NCBI GenBank assembly: GCA_029266495.1
Contig: JAQSWS010000021.1
Span: forward strand, 1 to 64,000
Reading direction: 5' to 3'
Length of the DNA: 64,000 nt
Origin: Rariglobus sp.
GTDB lineage: Bacteria > Verrucomicrobiota > Verrucomicrobiia > Opitutales > Opitutaceae
The notes under the pieces are model-generated. The model made no database searches. It was not told the origin of the DNA and was given only the letters and a program-made list of their open reading frames with translations. Shown piece after piece: positions 51,582 through 60,160 of the stretch. The number at the start of each line of letters is the position of its first letter. Position 1 is the first letter of the stretch. The position numbers were made by a program, and so were the translations under genes.

Positions 51582-53681
51582 TTAATGTGCGAATACCCGA
51601 CTTTCCGCTTCGGCGACGAGTTGAAGGATGCGCACGCCGCGGGGAGCGAGCCCGGTTTCTTCGTGAACGACCGCACCCGTAAGCAAGTCGTGATACTCAC
51701 CGGCAGGCAGCGGAACGACACGGTCTTCGGGCATATGGTTGATAAGGTAAAGCAGCGGCGAACCTTCGGGAGAAACGCGCACCGCGACCTCCACCCCCCC
51801 GGGCGGAGGCGCGCCGTTGCGCAGGGGCGAAACGATTCCGTGTCGTGCGCAGAAGGCACGGAGCAACGCACCGAGCGCACGGTCTTCGAGCTTGGTTGCA
51901 AGATACAGGGAGCGCCCCGCACCGAAGGCGTTTTCAGTGATGGCCGGCTCTCCGGCATAGAAATCGGCAGTGTAGCGGGCGAGCGGGCGGGCGGTGGCGA
52001 GCCAGAGTCGTTCGTTGAGAAATCCGCAAGCAACGTCACTCCCTGCCGGCAACGTGTCGGCAAGGGCTTCCTCAAAACGCACCCGCTGGACACCTTCCCC
52101 GGGGGGCGCATCGAATTCCTCCACGGTCAATCCAAGCAGATCGCGCAGCGGCCCGGGCGCGCCGCCAGAATGGATGCGGTCGTGTTCATCCACGCGGGCG
52201 GTGAAATGCGTGGCGATGAAGGTCGCGCCAGCGCGAACGCGGTGCTCGATACGCAGGGCCTGACCAGTGGTGAGCATCGTCGTCCACGGAGCAATGATCA
52301 CGTCATAAGGCGCGAAGTCGGCATCGAGGCCGATCACTTCCGCCGCGATACCGGCGGCATGAAGCGCGGTGTAGTAAGGCTGGACGGCGGCAGGGTAATC
52401 GAGGTCGCGACGCGGACCGGAGGTCACGGAAAACGCCCACCAGGACGCCCAGTCGAAAATCACCGCGACGCGCGCGCGAATGCGTCCGCCGACGGTGGCG
52501 GAGCCGAGTGCGGCCAGTTCGGCGCCAAGCGCGGCGACCTCGCGAAACACGCGGGATCCGGATCGGCCGTGATGCTCCAGCACCGAACCGTGGTATTTCT
52601 CGATGCCACCGGGCGATTGCCGCCATTGGAAATACAAGACGGCGTCCGCCCCATGGGCCAATGCCTGGAAGGAGTGTTGCCGGAGTTCGCCGGGCGGACG
52701 AAGGCGGCAGTGAGAGGCCCAGTTCACACCCGACGGACTCTGCTCCATGAGCAGAAAAGGCTCGCCGGGACGCAACCCGCGCATGAGAGCGTGACGAAAG
52801 GCGACGGCGGCCGGCGGATCCTCCGGCATCGGGTAGCTGTCCCACGAAATGACATCGAGATGCGGTGCCCAGACGCGGTAGTCGAGCGGACCAAAAGCCC
52901 CCATGAAGTTGGTGGTCACGGGCACGCCGGGCGTGAGTTCGCGCACAATGGCCACCTCGCGAAGATAACTGCCAAGGAGGGCTTCGGTGTGAAACCGCCG
53001 CCAGTCAATGCGGTGGGCGGGAATGGACATTTCCCCGTGGGCGAAGGGAGGCTCGACCTGCGACCAGTCGCCGTAGGCGTGCCCCCAGACTCCGGTGCTC
53101 CAGTGGGCGTTGAGCGAGGCGAGCGAGCCGTGTCGCGCGCGCAGCCAGTCGCGGAAGGCGGCGGCGCAACGCGGGCAATGGCAATAGGGAGAACGGCTGC
53201 CGCCGTATTCATTGCCGATGTGCCAGAGCTTTAGACGCGGGTGACGTCCGTAACGCGTGGCGAGGGCGCGCACGAGGTCGGCCGCGAGACGGCGGTGATC
53301 GGGGGAGTGCGGACAGAACGAGTGCCGGTTGCCATGGGGGCGCACGCGTCCGTGCTCGTCGGTGACGAGGGCGGAGGGGTATTTTTCATCGAGCCAGGCG
53401 GGCGTGGCGGCGGTGGCCGTGGCGAGGCAAAGGTCGATGCCTGCGGAGTCGAGACGATCGATAATCCGGTCGAGCCAGTCGAACGTGAAGACGCCCTCGG
53501 AGGGATTGAGCGCCTGCCAGCCGAAGACGGGGAGCGTTGCCAGGGAGACCCCGGCCTCACGCATGAGCCGCATATCTTCATCCCAGATGGCCTCGGGCCA
53601 CTGGTCCGGGTTGTAGTCCCCGCCGTGATACACACGATCGCAGCGAAAGCGAACGGGCGTGATCGATGGCGTCGGGATCAT
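51582..53681 (-). CDS. GH42 beta-galactosidase
   Basis: The 699-residue protein has the three GH42 domains. The catalytic barrel (about 1-390) begins YHGGDYNPDQWPEAIWDEDM, has the acid/base Glu in LKLWHIGNEYGG and the nucleophile Glu in FLLMEQSPSGVNW. The trimerisation domain (about 395-620) includes RVAVIFDWASWWAF. A small C-terminal beta domain ends the protein. A cysteine cluster (YCHCPRCAAAF) marks a possible zinc site. There is no signal peptide, so it is probably cytoplasmic and cleaves imported galactosides. The start at 53681 overlaps the upstream stop by four bases (ATGA), showing translational coupling. Confidence 0.92.
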   Translation of the reverse strand: MIPTPSITPVRFRCDRVYHGGDYNPDQWPEAIWDEDMRLMREAGVSLATLPVFGWQALNPSEGVFTFDWLDRIIDRLDSAGIDLCLATATAATPAWLDEKYPSALVTDEHGRVRPHGNRHSFCPHSPDHRRLAADLVRALATRYGRHPRLKLWHIGNEYGGSRSPYCHCPRCAAAFRDWLRARHGSLASLNAHWSTGVWGHAYGDWSQVEPPFAHGEMSIPAHRIDWRRFHTEALLGSYLREVAIVRELTPGVPVTTNFMGAFGPLDYRVWAPHLDVISWDSYPMPEDPPAAVAFRHALMRGLRPGEPFLLMEQSPSGVNWASHCRLRPPGELRQHSFQALAHGADAVLYFQWRQSPGGIEKYHGSVLEHHGRSGSRVFREVAALGAELAALGSATVGGRIRARVAVIFDWASWWAFSVTSGPRRDLDYPAAVQPYYTALHAAGIAAEVIGLDADFAPYDVIIAPWTTMLTTGQALRIEHRVRAGATFIATHFTARVDEHDRIHSGGAPGPLRDLLGLTVEEFDAPPGEGVQRVRFEEALADTLPAGSDVACGFLNERLWLATARPLARYTADFYAGEPAITENAFGAGRSLYLATKLEDRALGALLRAFCARHGIVSPLRNGAPPPGGVEVAVRVSPEGSPLLYLINHMPEDRVVPLPAGEYHDLLTGAVVHEETGLAPRGVRILQLVAEAESRVFAH

Positions 53682-54433
53682 GAACGGGGAGCTTCCGCCG
53701 TTTCGGGAATCGTTTCCAGGATTTTTCCGAGGAGAAGCCCGATGGGCTTGGGGTCGTATTGACTCGGCGGAATATCGCGCAGGAAAAGCGAAAGGCGTGT
53801 GCGGGGGCCAAGGGTCTGCGGAGTGCCAATGACGCGCTGCCATCCTTGCTCGCCGATGGTGGCGATGTGAAGCCAGGTGCGCCGGTCATCCGGATAGGGC
53901 ACGATAACCGTCTGCATCGACGGGACAGGGACGGCGGCGGGGCCGATTTTCATGGCGACAGGTCGTGCTGAAAAACTGAATACGCGGATCGTTCCGTGCG
54001 GAAATCCCCCGGCCGATTGGTCGAAGACGAGCGACCGCAGAGGCCGGGTGTCGGGCGTGCCGTCCGGCGGTGGCGGTCCCTCGGGGTAGATCAGAAGGAG
54101 CGTTTGGGCGCCTTCACGAGCGGTCACGGCGGCGGAGAGCACGGGCTCCCGCACCGGAGGGAGACCAGGCTCGGCGGCGGGCTTGAAGCGGTAAAGGACG
54201 ACGTTGCCGCCAGGAGGAACAACCGCGGCCGCAGAGAAGGATTGGTGGCCGACGTGGATGGAGACCGGACGGCCCTTCAGATCGTAGAACAGGTCGCCGA
54301 GGGGCGCGGGTGCGTAGAGCTGGAAGGTGGCCGGTGGCAGCGAAACCGGCTGCGCGCGCAAGCCTGAGCCCGCAATGAGCAGCGCCGTGACAACGAAGGC
54401 GTGGCGGATCAGATGTCGGAAGGAGAAAGCCAT
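53678..54433 (-). CDS. small exported protein coupled to GH42 and the prepilin-like gene
   Basis: A 251-residue protein with a signal peptide (MAFSFRHLIRHAFVVTALLIAGSGLRAQ). The rest is beta-rich and Pro-rich (FQLYAPAPLGDLFYDLKGRP, VVPPGGNVVLYRF, LLLIYPEGPPPP). I do not recognise the family. Its start overlaps the 3' end of the large prepilin-like gene by 25 bases and its stop overlaps the GH42 start, so all three are made together. A role as an envelope partner of the prepilin-like protein is a reasonable guess and no more. Confidence 0.75.
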   Translation of the reverse strand: MAFSFRHLIRHAFVVTALLIAGSGLRAQPVSLPPATFQLYAPAPLGDLFYDLKGRPVSIHVGHQSFSAAAVVPPGGNVVLYRFKPAAEPGLPPVREPVLSAAVTAREGAQTLLLIYPEGPPPPDGTPDTRPLRSLVFDQSAGGFPHGTIRVFSFSARPVAMKIGPAAVPVPSMQTVIVPYPDDRRTWLHIATIGEQGWQRVIGTPQTLGPRTRLSLFLRDIPPSQYDPKPIGLLLGKILETIPETAEAPRS

Positions 54434-57400
54434 CGGAAGGAAACGATTTGAAAGCGGCGGCCAAAACGAATGTTTGCAGGCGTGGTGGGCGGCGACTCGG
54501 CGGCATCGGCGGTCTCCACATAATCCGGCGTGCGTTGAACGACGGCTTCGCACCATGCCCGGCCGGTGGTTTCGTTGGTCACGGGGTTGATGACCTCGCC
54601 GTAGGTGCGGACGAGAAACGTGTCGGAGCGCGCGGAGAGGGACGCGCCGACCGCGGAAAGCACGTCGGCCTGCGTAAGAAACTTGGGGGCGAACGCGGCG
54701 AATTTCTGATAGGCGGCCGTGGGCCGGCTGACGGCGCCGCCGCGAGCGGCGGGTTGGGAATAATAGAGGGCGTTGCCCGGACCGGGGCCCAGGTTGGCGA
54801 TGGGCGTGGCCACGCTCCAATAGGTTCCCGGAGCGGCGTCGTTGGAGGCAAAAGCGGACGGGGCCGCAGAGGTGAGCACCGTGGCATCGATGGCCGCCTG
54901 GAGGGCGCCCTTGATCCGCTCGTCCTCGGACGTGGCCGGGTTGTCCACGAGTCGTCGATTAACGAAGTCGGCGAGGGAAACGAAAGGTCCCCGCGCGCGG
55001 ATTTCCGCGACAATGTTGCGGGCGAGCTGGGCGATTTGATGCTCCGAGAGCACGCGGTAGCCCTGCCAGAGATCGGCAAGATCGGGGCCAAGGATGGGCG
55101 TGGTGCCGGAAGGCACATTGGAGCCGCCGGTGGGGCGGCTGAAACGGGTGAGCGCCGCGCCGAGCGCAGTGCCGGGGTTCGCGGGGGTGACGGGATCGTA
55201 GACGAGCTGGTTCACACCGCCGAGAATGGCCCGCCAGGCCTGCTCGGAAGTGGAGTTGATGTTGAAGGCGCCATCAAGCAGAAGGGCGGCGGCCGCTTGA
55301 TCGGGATCGCGCAGCACCTTCGTCGTGTCGCGGACGATGTGGCGTGGATTGGCCGGCAAGGCGGGCAGCGGGGCGGCGGGGACCGTTGAGAAAAAGTAAC
55401 GGTCCCAGAGCGCCCGGTTAAGGAGCCAGCTGTTGTCATAATAATAACGCTGGCGCGCGGCGGCACTGTGCGTGTCGGGCGGCTCGCTGCTGAACCGGCC
55501 TGCGCTGGTGGAGATTTGCGAGAAATTGGGCAGCCGGTAATCGGCGAGGCTGTTGCCAACGGCGTAGGCGGGGTAGGTCCCGGAAAGGGAGAGATTGGCG
55601 TGTTGAAGCTGCCCGATCGAAAACAGGGGATCGGCGGCGCGAGGGACCTCAAAAAGCGTGGCGTTGACCGGCTGGTTGCTGGTGGAGTCCCAGTCGTGGG
55701 TCAGGCCGGCGGAGGCGCGGTCGCCGGGCGCGTCGATGATGAACCACGTGGGCCACATATTACTGTCGGTGCCCACCTGCCCGATGTAATTGGTGCAAAA
55801 ATTAAGGTCGCGCCGGCTGCGGAAGGAGATGGGGGCGCGGATGTTCGTCTGGGCGATCCAGCGGATAAGCGGGACCTTACTGAGGTTCGCAGTGCGATTG
55901 TTGCCCGTGGAAGAAAAATTCTGGATGACAAAAGTCTTGAGCGCGGGGTCGTCGGAGGAGGACGGGCCGAGCAGGGCGGGCGCCTGGAGTGGATTGTCCA
56001 CCGTGTTACTGTCGTGGCCGGGGGATTCGATCAACTGATACCGCCGGTTTAGATTCGGATCCCAGCGCTCTTGATCGGAAGTGACGTTCGGCGCGGTCGT
56101 GCGGGGGACGCCGAGATAAAGCGTCATGCCGCCCGAAGCGGGACTGGCCAGTTGCTGCCCCGAGGCCGGGAAGGTGTTCGCGTGAGTCTTCATCCGCGAG
56201 TCGCTCACGAAACGGAACCGGCGTGTCTCCTCACCGGACTCGAACACGGAATTGGACATGCTCGCGTAGGCATGCTGGTTGAGTCCGCGCGCGAGCGGCG
56301 TCGGGCACGGGGTGATCGCACCATCGGTATAGGTGGCGTTGGCCGGCAAAGTCAGGATGAGGCTTTCGCCCGCCTCCATGTCGGGGCATTGGACGAGGAA
56401 GCGAAAAAAACGTTCGGTGCGGTCGGTGGCAAAGCCCGTGGGGATGTAGAGGCCGGCATATTTGATGTCTCGGCTTTCCTTGACGAGCCAGGCGGCTTCA
56501 AGCTCGGGGGGAGTGGGGTTGGCGGGGATGAGCGACGTGTCCTCCATTTGAAGCTGCACGCGGCGGTTGTTGCCAGGGAGGCTGTAGCCCACCTCGTAGG
56601 TGGCGCCCTTCATACGGGAGTTATAAGGGTTCCAGAGGACGACGAGCGGGTAGAGGTTGAAGTTGATGGCGACACCCGGGGCGGGTGCGGAGGCGGCGGC
56701 GTAACGAAAGCCGAGCGCAGCGTAGGTAATCACCGGATACACACCGACGTCGTCGGGGCGGGACGGATCGTTGAAGACCGGCAGGCGTGGCGTCAGAAGA
56801 CCGTCGGCACCCACGGTATTGCGGGCGTGGGAGCGGAGATGCAGCCAGGTAGGCACAGTGTAGGCGCCAGCCTCGTCAGTGGCGTGCACCGGGCGGGTAT
56901 CGGCGGTGGGATCCCCCCCGGGCGGTGCGACATAGAGCAGAGAGGAGAGATCCCGCTTGAGGCCGCCGGCATAGGTGTCCGCGAGAACACCGGCCGAAAG
57001 CGCGGTAAGATCGTGGAACCGGCGGGCGGCGGTGTCGGCGAGCGGCGCGCCCAGCAAGGTAAACTGCCGCGGCGCGAGAAGATGTCCCAAGAGGGAATTG
57101 GTGACCGGATCCGGATTATAGGCGGCCCCAATGCGTGAAGCGGTGAGCGCCGGTTGGGGCACTGCAGGGTTGGCGGCATCCATCAATTCGATCGCGGCGC
57201 GACGGCTGCTCGCAAAGGCGGCAGGCTTGTCGGCAGACGTAGTGGCAAGCGGGAAATTGATGCGGGCCTTTACGCCCTCGTCTCCCACCCACCAGGCGTA
57301 ACGTCCGATGGTCCCGAGGGACGAGCCGGTCAGGCCGGGGAGATTGTTCGCGGCGACTTCGATTTTAACGAGCGGCGCGGCGACGTAGTCGATGGGCGTG

Positions 57401-58092
57401 ACACCGACGACAGCGGAACGGACGCTGCCCGGACCGACCAGCAAGACGGCCGGACGCTCGGTGCCGCCGCGGTCGGCAATGCTCAATGCGGAAGAGGCGG
57501 CGGACGTGACCGTCAACCCGGATATCGCAGTCGTCGGCGAAAATTCCAGGCCGCCGAGGAGATTGGCGGCCGAGACGGTGACGTGCCCGCGGGCACCGAT
57601 ATCCGTGGAAGGATCGAAAGCATCCGTTTCATTGCCACTGACGAGCCAGGAGAGGAGTCGGGCGGGCGAGCCGGTGCCGTTGGCAACAAGGTTGGCGGGG
57701 GTGGCGAGCGCAGTCGCCACGTCGGATGGACGCTGGTCGTAATCGGGGGAAACGGCGGAGCCGTAGGCACCGGTCCAGCGGGCGCTGGGCACGGTCTCAC
57801 CGCCCTGAAGGTCGGCGCGCGCAGTGATACGCTGGTCGGGGCCGGCGTGTTTTTGCAACTGGCCGAGGGCGATGTTGAGCGCCAAGAGCGCGTTCTGGCG
57901 GGCCTGCGCGAGGTGCTGGTTGTTGCTCGCCACCTGGGTTTCCACGCGCGTGAGCGCCGCCAGCGACACGAGCAGGAGGACGAGAAACGCCAGCAGGGTG
58001 ATCGTGATGAGCAGGGCGAAGCCGCCGCGCCGCCGGCGGCGCGGAATGATCAATGACCAATGACCAATGTCCAATGAGGGGGTGGGCGGCAT
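54409..58092 (-). CDS. giant PilX-like prepilin protein (Verru_Chthon cassette A-like)
   Basis: The 1227-residue protein has a prepilin-type N-terminus: basic RRRRRGG, then a hydrophobic helix ALLITITLLAFLVLLLVSLAAL and TRVETQVASNNQHLAQARQN (residues about 18-70), as in PilX/GspK minor pilins. The rest is a very large, mostly beta region with a conserved look (WWVGDEGVKARINFP, PLVVLWNPYNSRM, WLLNRALWDRYFFS) and a C-terminal region (DFVNRRLVD, YGEVINPVTNETTGRAWCEA). This resembles the verrucomicrobial Verru_Chthon cassette A family, whose role is unknown. It should be processed by a prepilin peptidase such as the one at 34.2 kb. The first 17 residues are encoded by imperfect AATGACC repeats. 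It sits inside the glycosidase operon. Confidence 0.82.
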   Translation of the reverse strand: MPPTPSLDIGHWSLIIPRRRRRGGFALLITITLLAFLVLLLVSLAALTRVETQVASNNQHLAQARQNALLALNIALGQLQKHAGPDQRITARADLQGGETVPSARWTGAYGSAVSPDYDQRPSDVATALATPANLVANGTGSPARLLSWLVSGNETDAFDPSTDIGARGHVTVSAANLLGGLEFSPTTAISGLTVTSAASSALSIADRGGTERPAVLLVGPGSVRSAVVGVTPIDYVAAPLVKIEVAANNLPGLTGSSLGTIGRYAWWVGDEGVKARINFPLATTSADKPAAFASSRRAAIELMDAANPAVPQPALTASRIGAAYNPDPVTNSLLGHLLAPRQFTLLGAPLADTAARRFHDLTALSAGVLADTYAGGLKRDLSSLLYVAPPGGDPTADTRPVHATDEAGAYTVPTWLHLRSHARNTVGADGLLTPRLPVFNDPSRPDDVGVYPVITYAALGFRYAAASAPAPGVAINFNLYPLVVLWNPYNSRMKGATYEVGYSLPGNNRRVQLQMEDTSLIPANPTPPELEAAWLVKESRDIKYAGLYIPTGFATDRTERFFRFLVQCPDMEAGESLILTLPANATYTDGAITPCPTPLARGLNQHAYASMSNSVFESGEETRRFRFVSDSRMKTHANTFPASGQQLASPASGGMTLYLGVPRTTAPNVTSDQERWDPNLNRRYQLIESPGHDSNTVDNPLQAPALLGPSSSDDPALKTFVIQNFSSTGNNRTANLSKVPLIRWIAQTNIRAPISFRSRRDLNFCTNYIGQVGTDSNMWPTWFIIDAPGDRASAGLTHDWDSTSNQPVNATLFEVPRAADPLFSIGQLQHANLSLSGTYPAYAVGNSLADYRLPNFSQISTSAGRFSSEPPDTHSAAARQRYYYDNSWLLNRALWDRYFFSTVPAAPLPALPANPRHIVRDTTKVLRDPDQAAAALLLDGAFNINSTSEQAWRAILGGVNQLVYDPVTPANPGTALGAALTRFSRPTGGSNVPSGTTPILGPDLADLWQGYRVLSEHQIAQLARNIVAEIRARGPFVSLADFVNRRLVDNPATSEDERIKGALQAAIDATVLTSAAPSAFASNDAAPGTYWSVATPIANLGPGPGNALYYSQPAARGGAVSRPTAAYQKFAAFAPKFLTQADVLSAVGASLSARSDTFLVRTYGEVINPVTNETTGRAWCEAVVQRTPDYVETADAAESPPTTPANIRFGRRFQIVSFRWLSPSDI
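58045..58079. repeat. AATGACC heptamer repeats inside the prepilin gene start
   Basis: Five 7-base units (AATGATC, AATGACC, AATGACC, AATGTCC, AATGAGG), two of them exact copies of the unit repeated seven times at 37.8 kb. They encode residues about 6-16 of the giant prepilin (LDIGHWSLII). Gain or loss of one unit would shift the frame. Confidence 0.85.
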
Positions 58093-58137
58093 GAGGGGAT
58101 GAAGCCGTGGAGGTGAGGCGGAATCTCCCGGTGCGGA

Positions 58138-60108
58138 TTAGTTTTTGATGCGTTCGCGGAGCTGCCAGGTGCGGACGTAGTCCACGATCATGTAGTCGGG
58201 GAGCTTGGCGTCATCGACGTTCTTGGTGGCCCAGCCGCCGATCTGAATGTTGAGCTTGATGTAGGCGGGCACGGTGGAGACGCGTTCGTTTTCCCACTCG
58301 GCGGCCTTCTTTCCGTCCATGAACCAGGTGAGCTTGCCCGGTTCCCAGAGCACGCCGAAGACGTGCCAGCCGTCAGGAGTGGGGCCGTAAAAGATGCCGG
58401 TGCCCCAGGCCTTGTGGTTGTCGCCGTAATCGTCCCAGTGGACGGCAGCGTTGTGGCGGCCCGCACCCCATTCGCAGAGGTGTTCCATGATATCGATTTC
58501 CATGGCACCGTTGCTGGTGCTGCGACGTTGCCAGAGGTTGAGGCCGGAGGCGGCGCCGCGATCGGGCATGGTCCAGAAGGCGGGCCAGAGGCCGCGTGTA
58601 GTGGGAAGCTTGATACGGGACTCCATGTAGCCGTAAAGCTGGGTGAACTTGTCGTAGCTCTGGATGATGCCGGAGGTGTAATCGCGGGCGGGACGGGCGG
58701 GGTCGTCGTTGTGGTGGCCGCGGCGTTTCTCGGCCTTGAAGCGGGCGTGGCCTCCGGAGACGGTGACGTTTTCGGCGGAATAACGCTGGAGCTGGCCGGG
58801 CTGGAGACCGTCCCACGGGAAGCTGGGGGTCCAGAGCTTGTCGTTCAGTTTTTCGCCATCGAAGTTTTCGTTGAGCGTCTGCACCCAATTACCTTCGACG
58901 GGGGGGCGTTGTCCGAGCCAGGCGGGCGGGGTGACCGGGATGGAGCGGTCGGCGGGTTTGGTGAGGACGGTGTTGAGCGCGCGGTCGCCGGCACTGCCCC
59001 AGCCCTTGATGTCGGAGAGGACAAGCGTGGTGCCGGGTTTGGGGGTGACAAGAAACAGCTGGATGGCGGAGACGCGGCCGGCGTGCAGGTCGTAACCGGG
59101 GGAGCCGTTGTTCTGGCCGAAGGTGAGGCGAAGGGGGACGGTCTCGCCGGGCTTGATGGTGAGCTTTTCGGTATTCCAAGGTTTCTGGCCGAGTTCGTCG
59201 GCGCGGGCGTTGGGGCGGTTTTCGACGCGGAGGTGCGTGACGGCGGCGGCGGTGCCGGTGTTGGTGACGGTGAGTTCGATACCGGCGAAGGCAGAGAGAT
59301 CGAGGCCGTCTTTCGGGGTGACGATGTAGAGATTGGGGTAGCTGCTGGTGGTTGCGAAGGAGACGGTGAGTTTGCCGTCGGCGATCCTGCCGGTGGAGTG
59401 GTTGAACTTGAGTTTGGAAAGGGCGTCGGGGGATTTCAGATCAACGAGTTCGCCGGAGATGGGCGGAGAGGACTGGCTGTTGCCTTCGGGAAGGGGCGGG
59501 GCGGAGGCGCGCGGCGCGGCCGGAGTGGCGGCGGTGGCGGGAGGAGGAACGGGCGGCTGACCGGTGACGGCGACGAGGCGCTTGATGAGGATGGTGGCGT
59601 CGGTCTGCTTGGGGGCGTCGGCGAAAAGTTTGACGGCGCTGATGAGCTTGGGGTCGAGCTTGTAGGCGGGCTGGCCTTGGCTGAGACCGAAGAAGAGGCG
59701 GAGGGTTTTGGTTTCGCCGGGGGCGAGCATGGCGCGCTCGGTGTTCCAGGGAGAATTTTTCCAGTCGCCGGGGTTGTCTACGCGGAGGTGGAGACGCACG
59801 CGGGTCTGGCTGATGTTGCTCACTTCGAGTTCAATGCCGGTGAAGGCGGAGAGGTCGACCGTGGGTGCGGCGCCGAGCGGGAAATTAATGCCCGGGTAAC
59901 CGGAGTCGGCGGGGAGCTCGACGCGGAGTGCGGGTTGTCCGGATGACGTGTCGAGCGTCACGACCGCTCCCTTCTCAGTGCGGATCGCGGCGAGAGCCTC
60001 CGGGCTCACAGGCAGCGTGAGGCTGGCGGCGGAAGTCACGGACGCGCTCAGCGCGAGCAAGGCCAGGCCGGTCAGGAGGGTGCTTAAAAAAAATCGGGGG
60101 GAGATCAT
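58138..60108 (-). CDS. secreted GH16 hydrolase with duplicated N-terminal domains
   Basis: The 656-residue protein begins at ATG 60108 with a signal peptide (MISPRFFLSTLLTGLALLAL). Two related domains of about 160 residues follow, each with the pattern DLSAFTGIELEVSN / DLSAFAGIELTVTN and PWNTE (APGETKTLRLFFG / KPGETVPLRLTFG), probably sugar-binding beta-sandwiches. The linker PPAWLGQRPPVEGNWVQTLNE leads to the GH16 domain (about 405-650), with LWPAFWTMPDRG and the catalytic GAMEIDIMEHLCEWG. It ends MIVDYVRTWQL. Architecture and linker match the gene at 49585, while the active-site motif is closer to laminarinase types. It lies 52 bases after GH1 and 45 bases before the giant prepilin. Confidence 0.89.
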   Translation of the reverse strand: MISPRFFLSTLLTGLALLALSASVTSAASLTLPVSPEALAAIRTEKGAVVTLDTSSGQPALRVELPADSGYPGINFPLGAAPTVDLSAFTGIELEVSNISQTRVRLHLRVDNPGDWKNSPWNTERAMLAPGETKTLRLFFGLSQGQPAYKLDPKLISAVKLFADAPKQTDATILIKRLVAVTGQPPVPPPATAATPAAPRASAPPLPEGNSQSSPPISGELVDLKSPDALSKLKFNHSTGRIADGKLTVSFATTSSYPNLYIVTPKDGLDLSAFAGIELTVTNTGTAAAVTHLRVENRPNARADELGQKPWNTEKLTIKPGETVPLRLTFGQNNGSPGYDLHAGRVSAIQLFLVTPKPGTTLVLSDIKGWGSAGDRALNTVLTKPADRSIPVTPPAWLGQRPPVEGNWVQTLNENFDGEKLNDKLWTPSFPWDGLQPGQLQRYSAENVTVSGGHARFKAEKRRGHHNDDPARPARDYTSGIIQSYDKFTQLYGYMESRIKLPTTRGLWPAFWTMPDRGAASGLNLWQRRSTSNGAMEIDIMEHLCEWGAGRHNAAVHWDDYGDNHKAWGTGIFYGPTPDGWHVFGVLWEPGKLTWFMDGKKAAEWENERVSTVPAYIKLNIQIGGWATKNVDDAKLPDYMIVDYVRTWQLRERIKN

Positions 60109-60160
60109 GAGGGGAGACGGAGAAATAAAAGGGGAGATGCGAGACAGGCGGTGGTGCGGG

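Noticed and set aside
53678-54820. 380-codon version of the exported 251-residue protein
   Set aside because: The extra N-terminal part is Arg-rich shadow translation of the prepilin gene. ATG 54433 begins a proper signal peptide.
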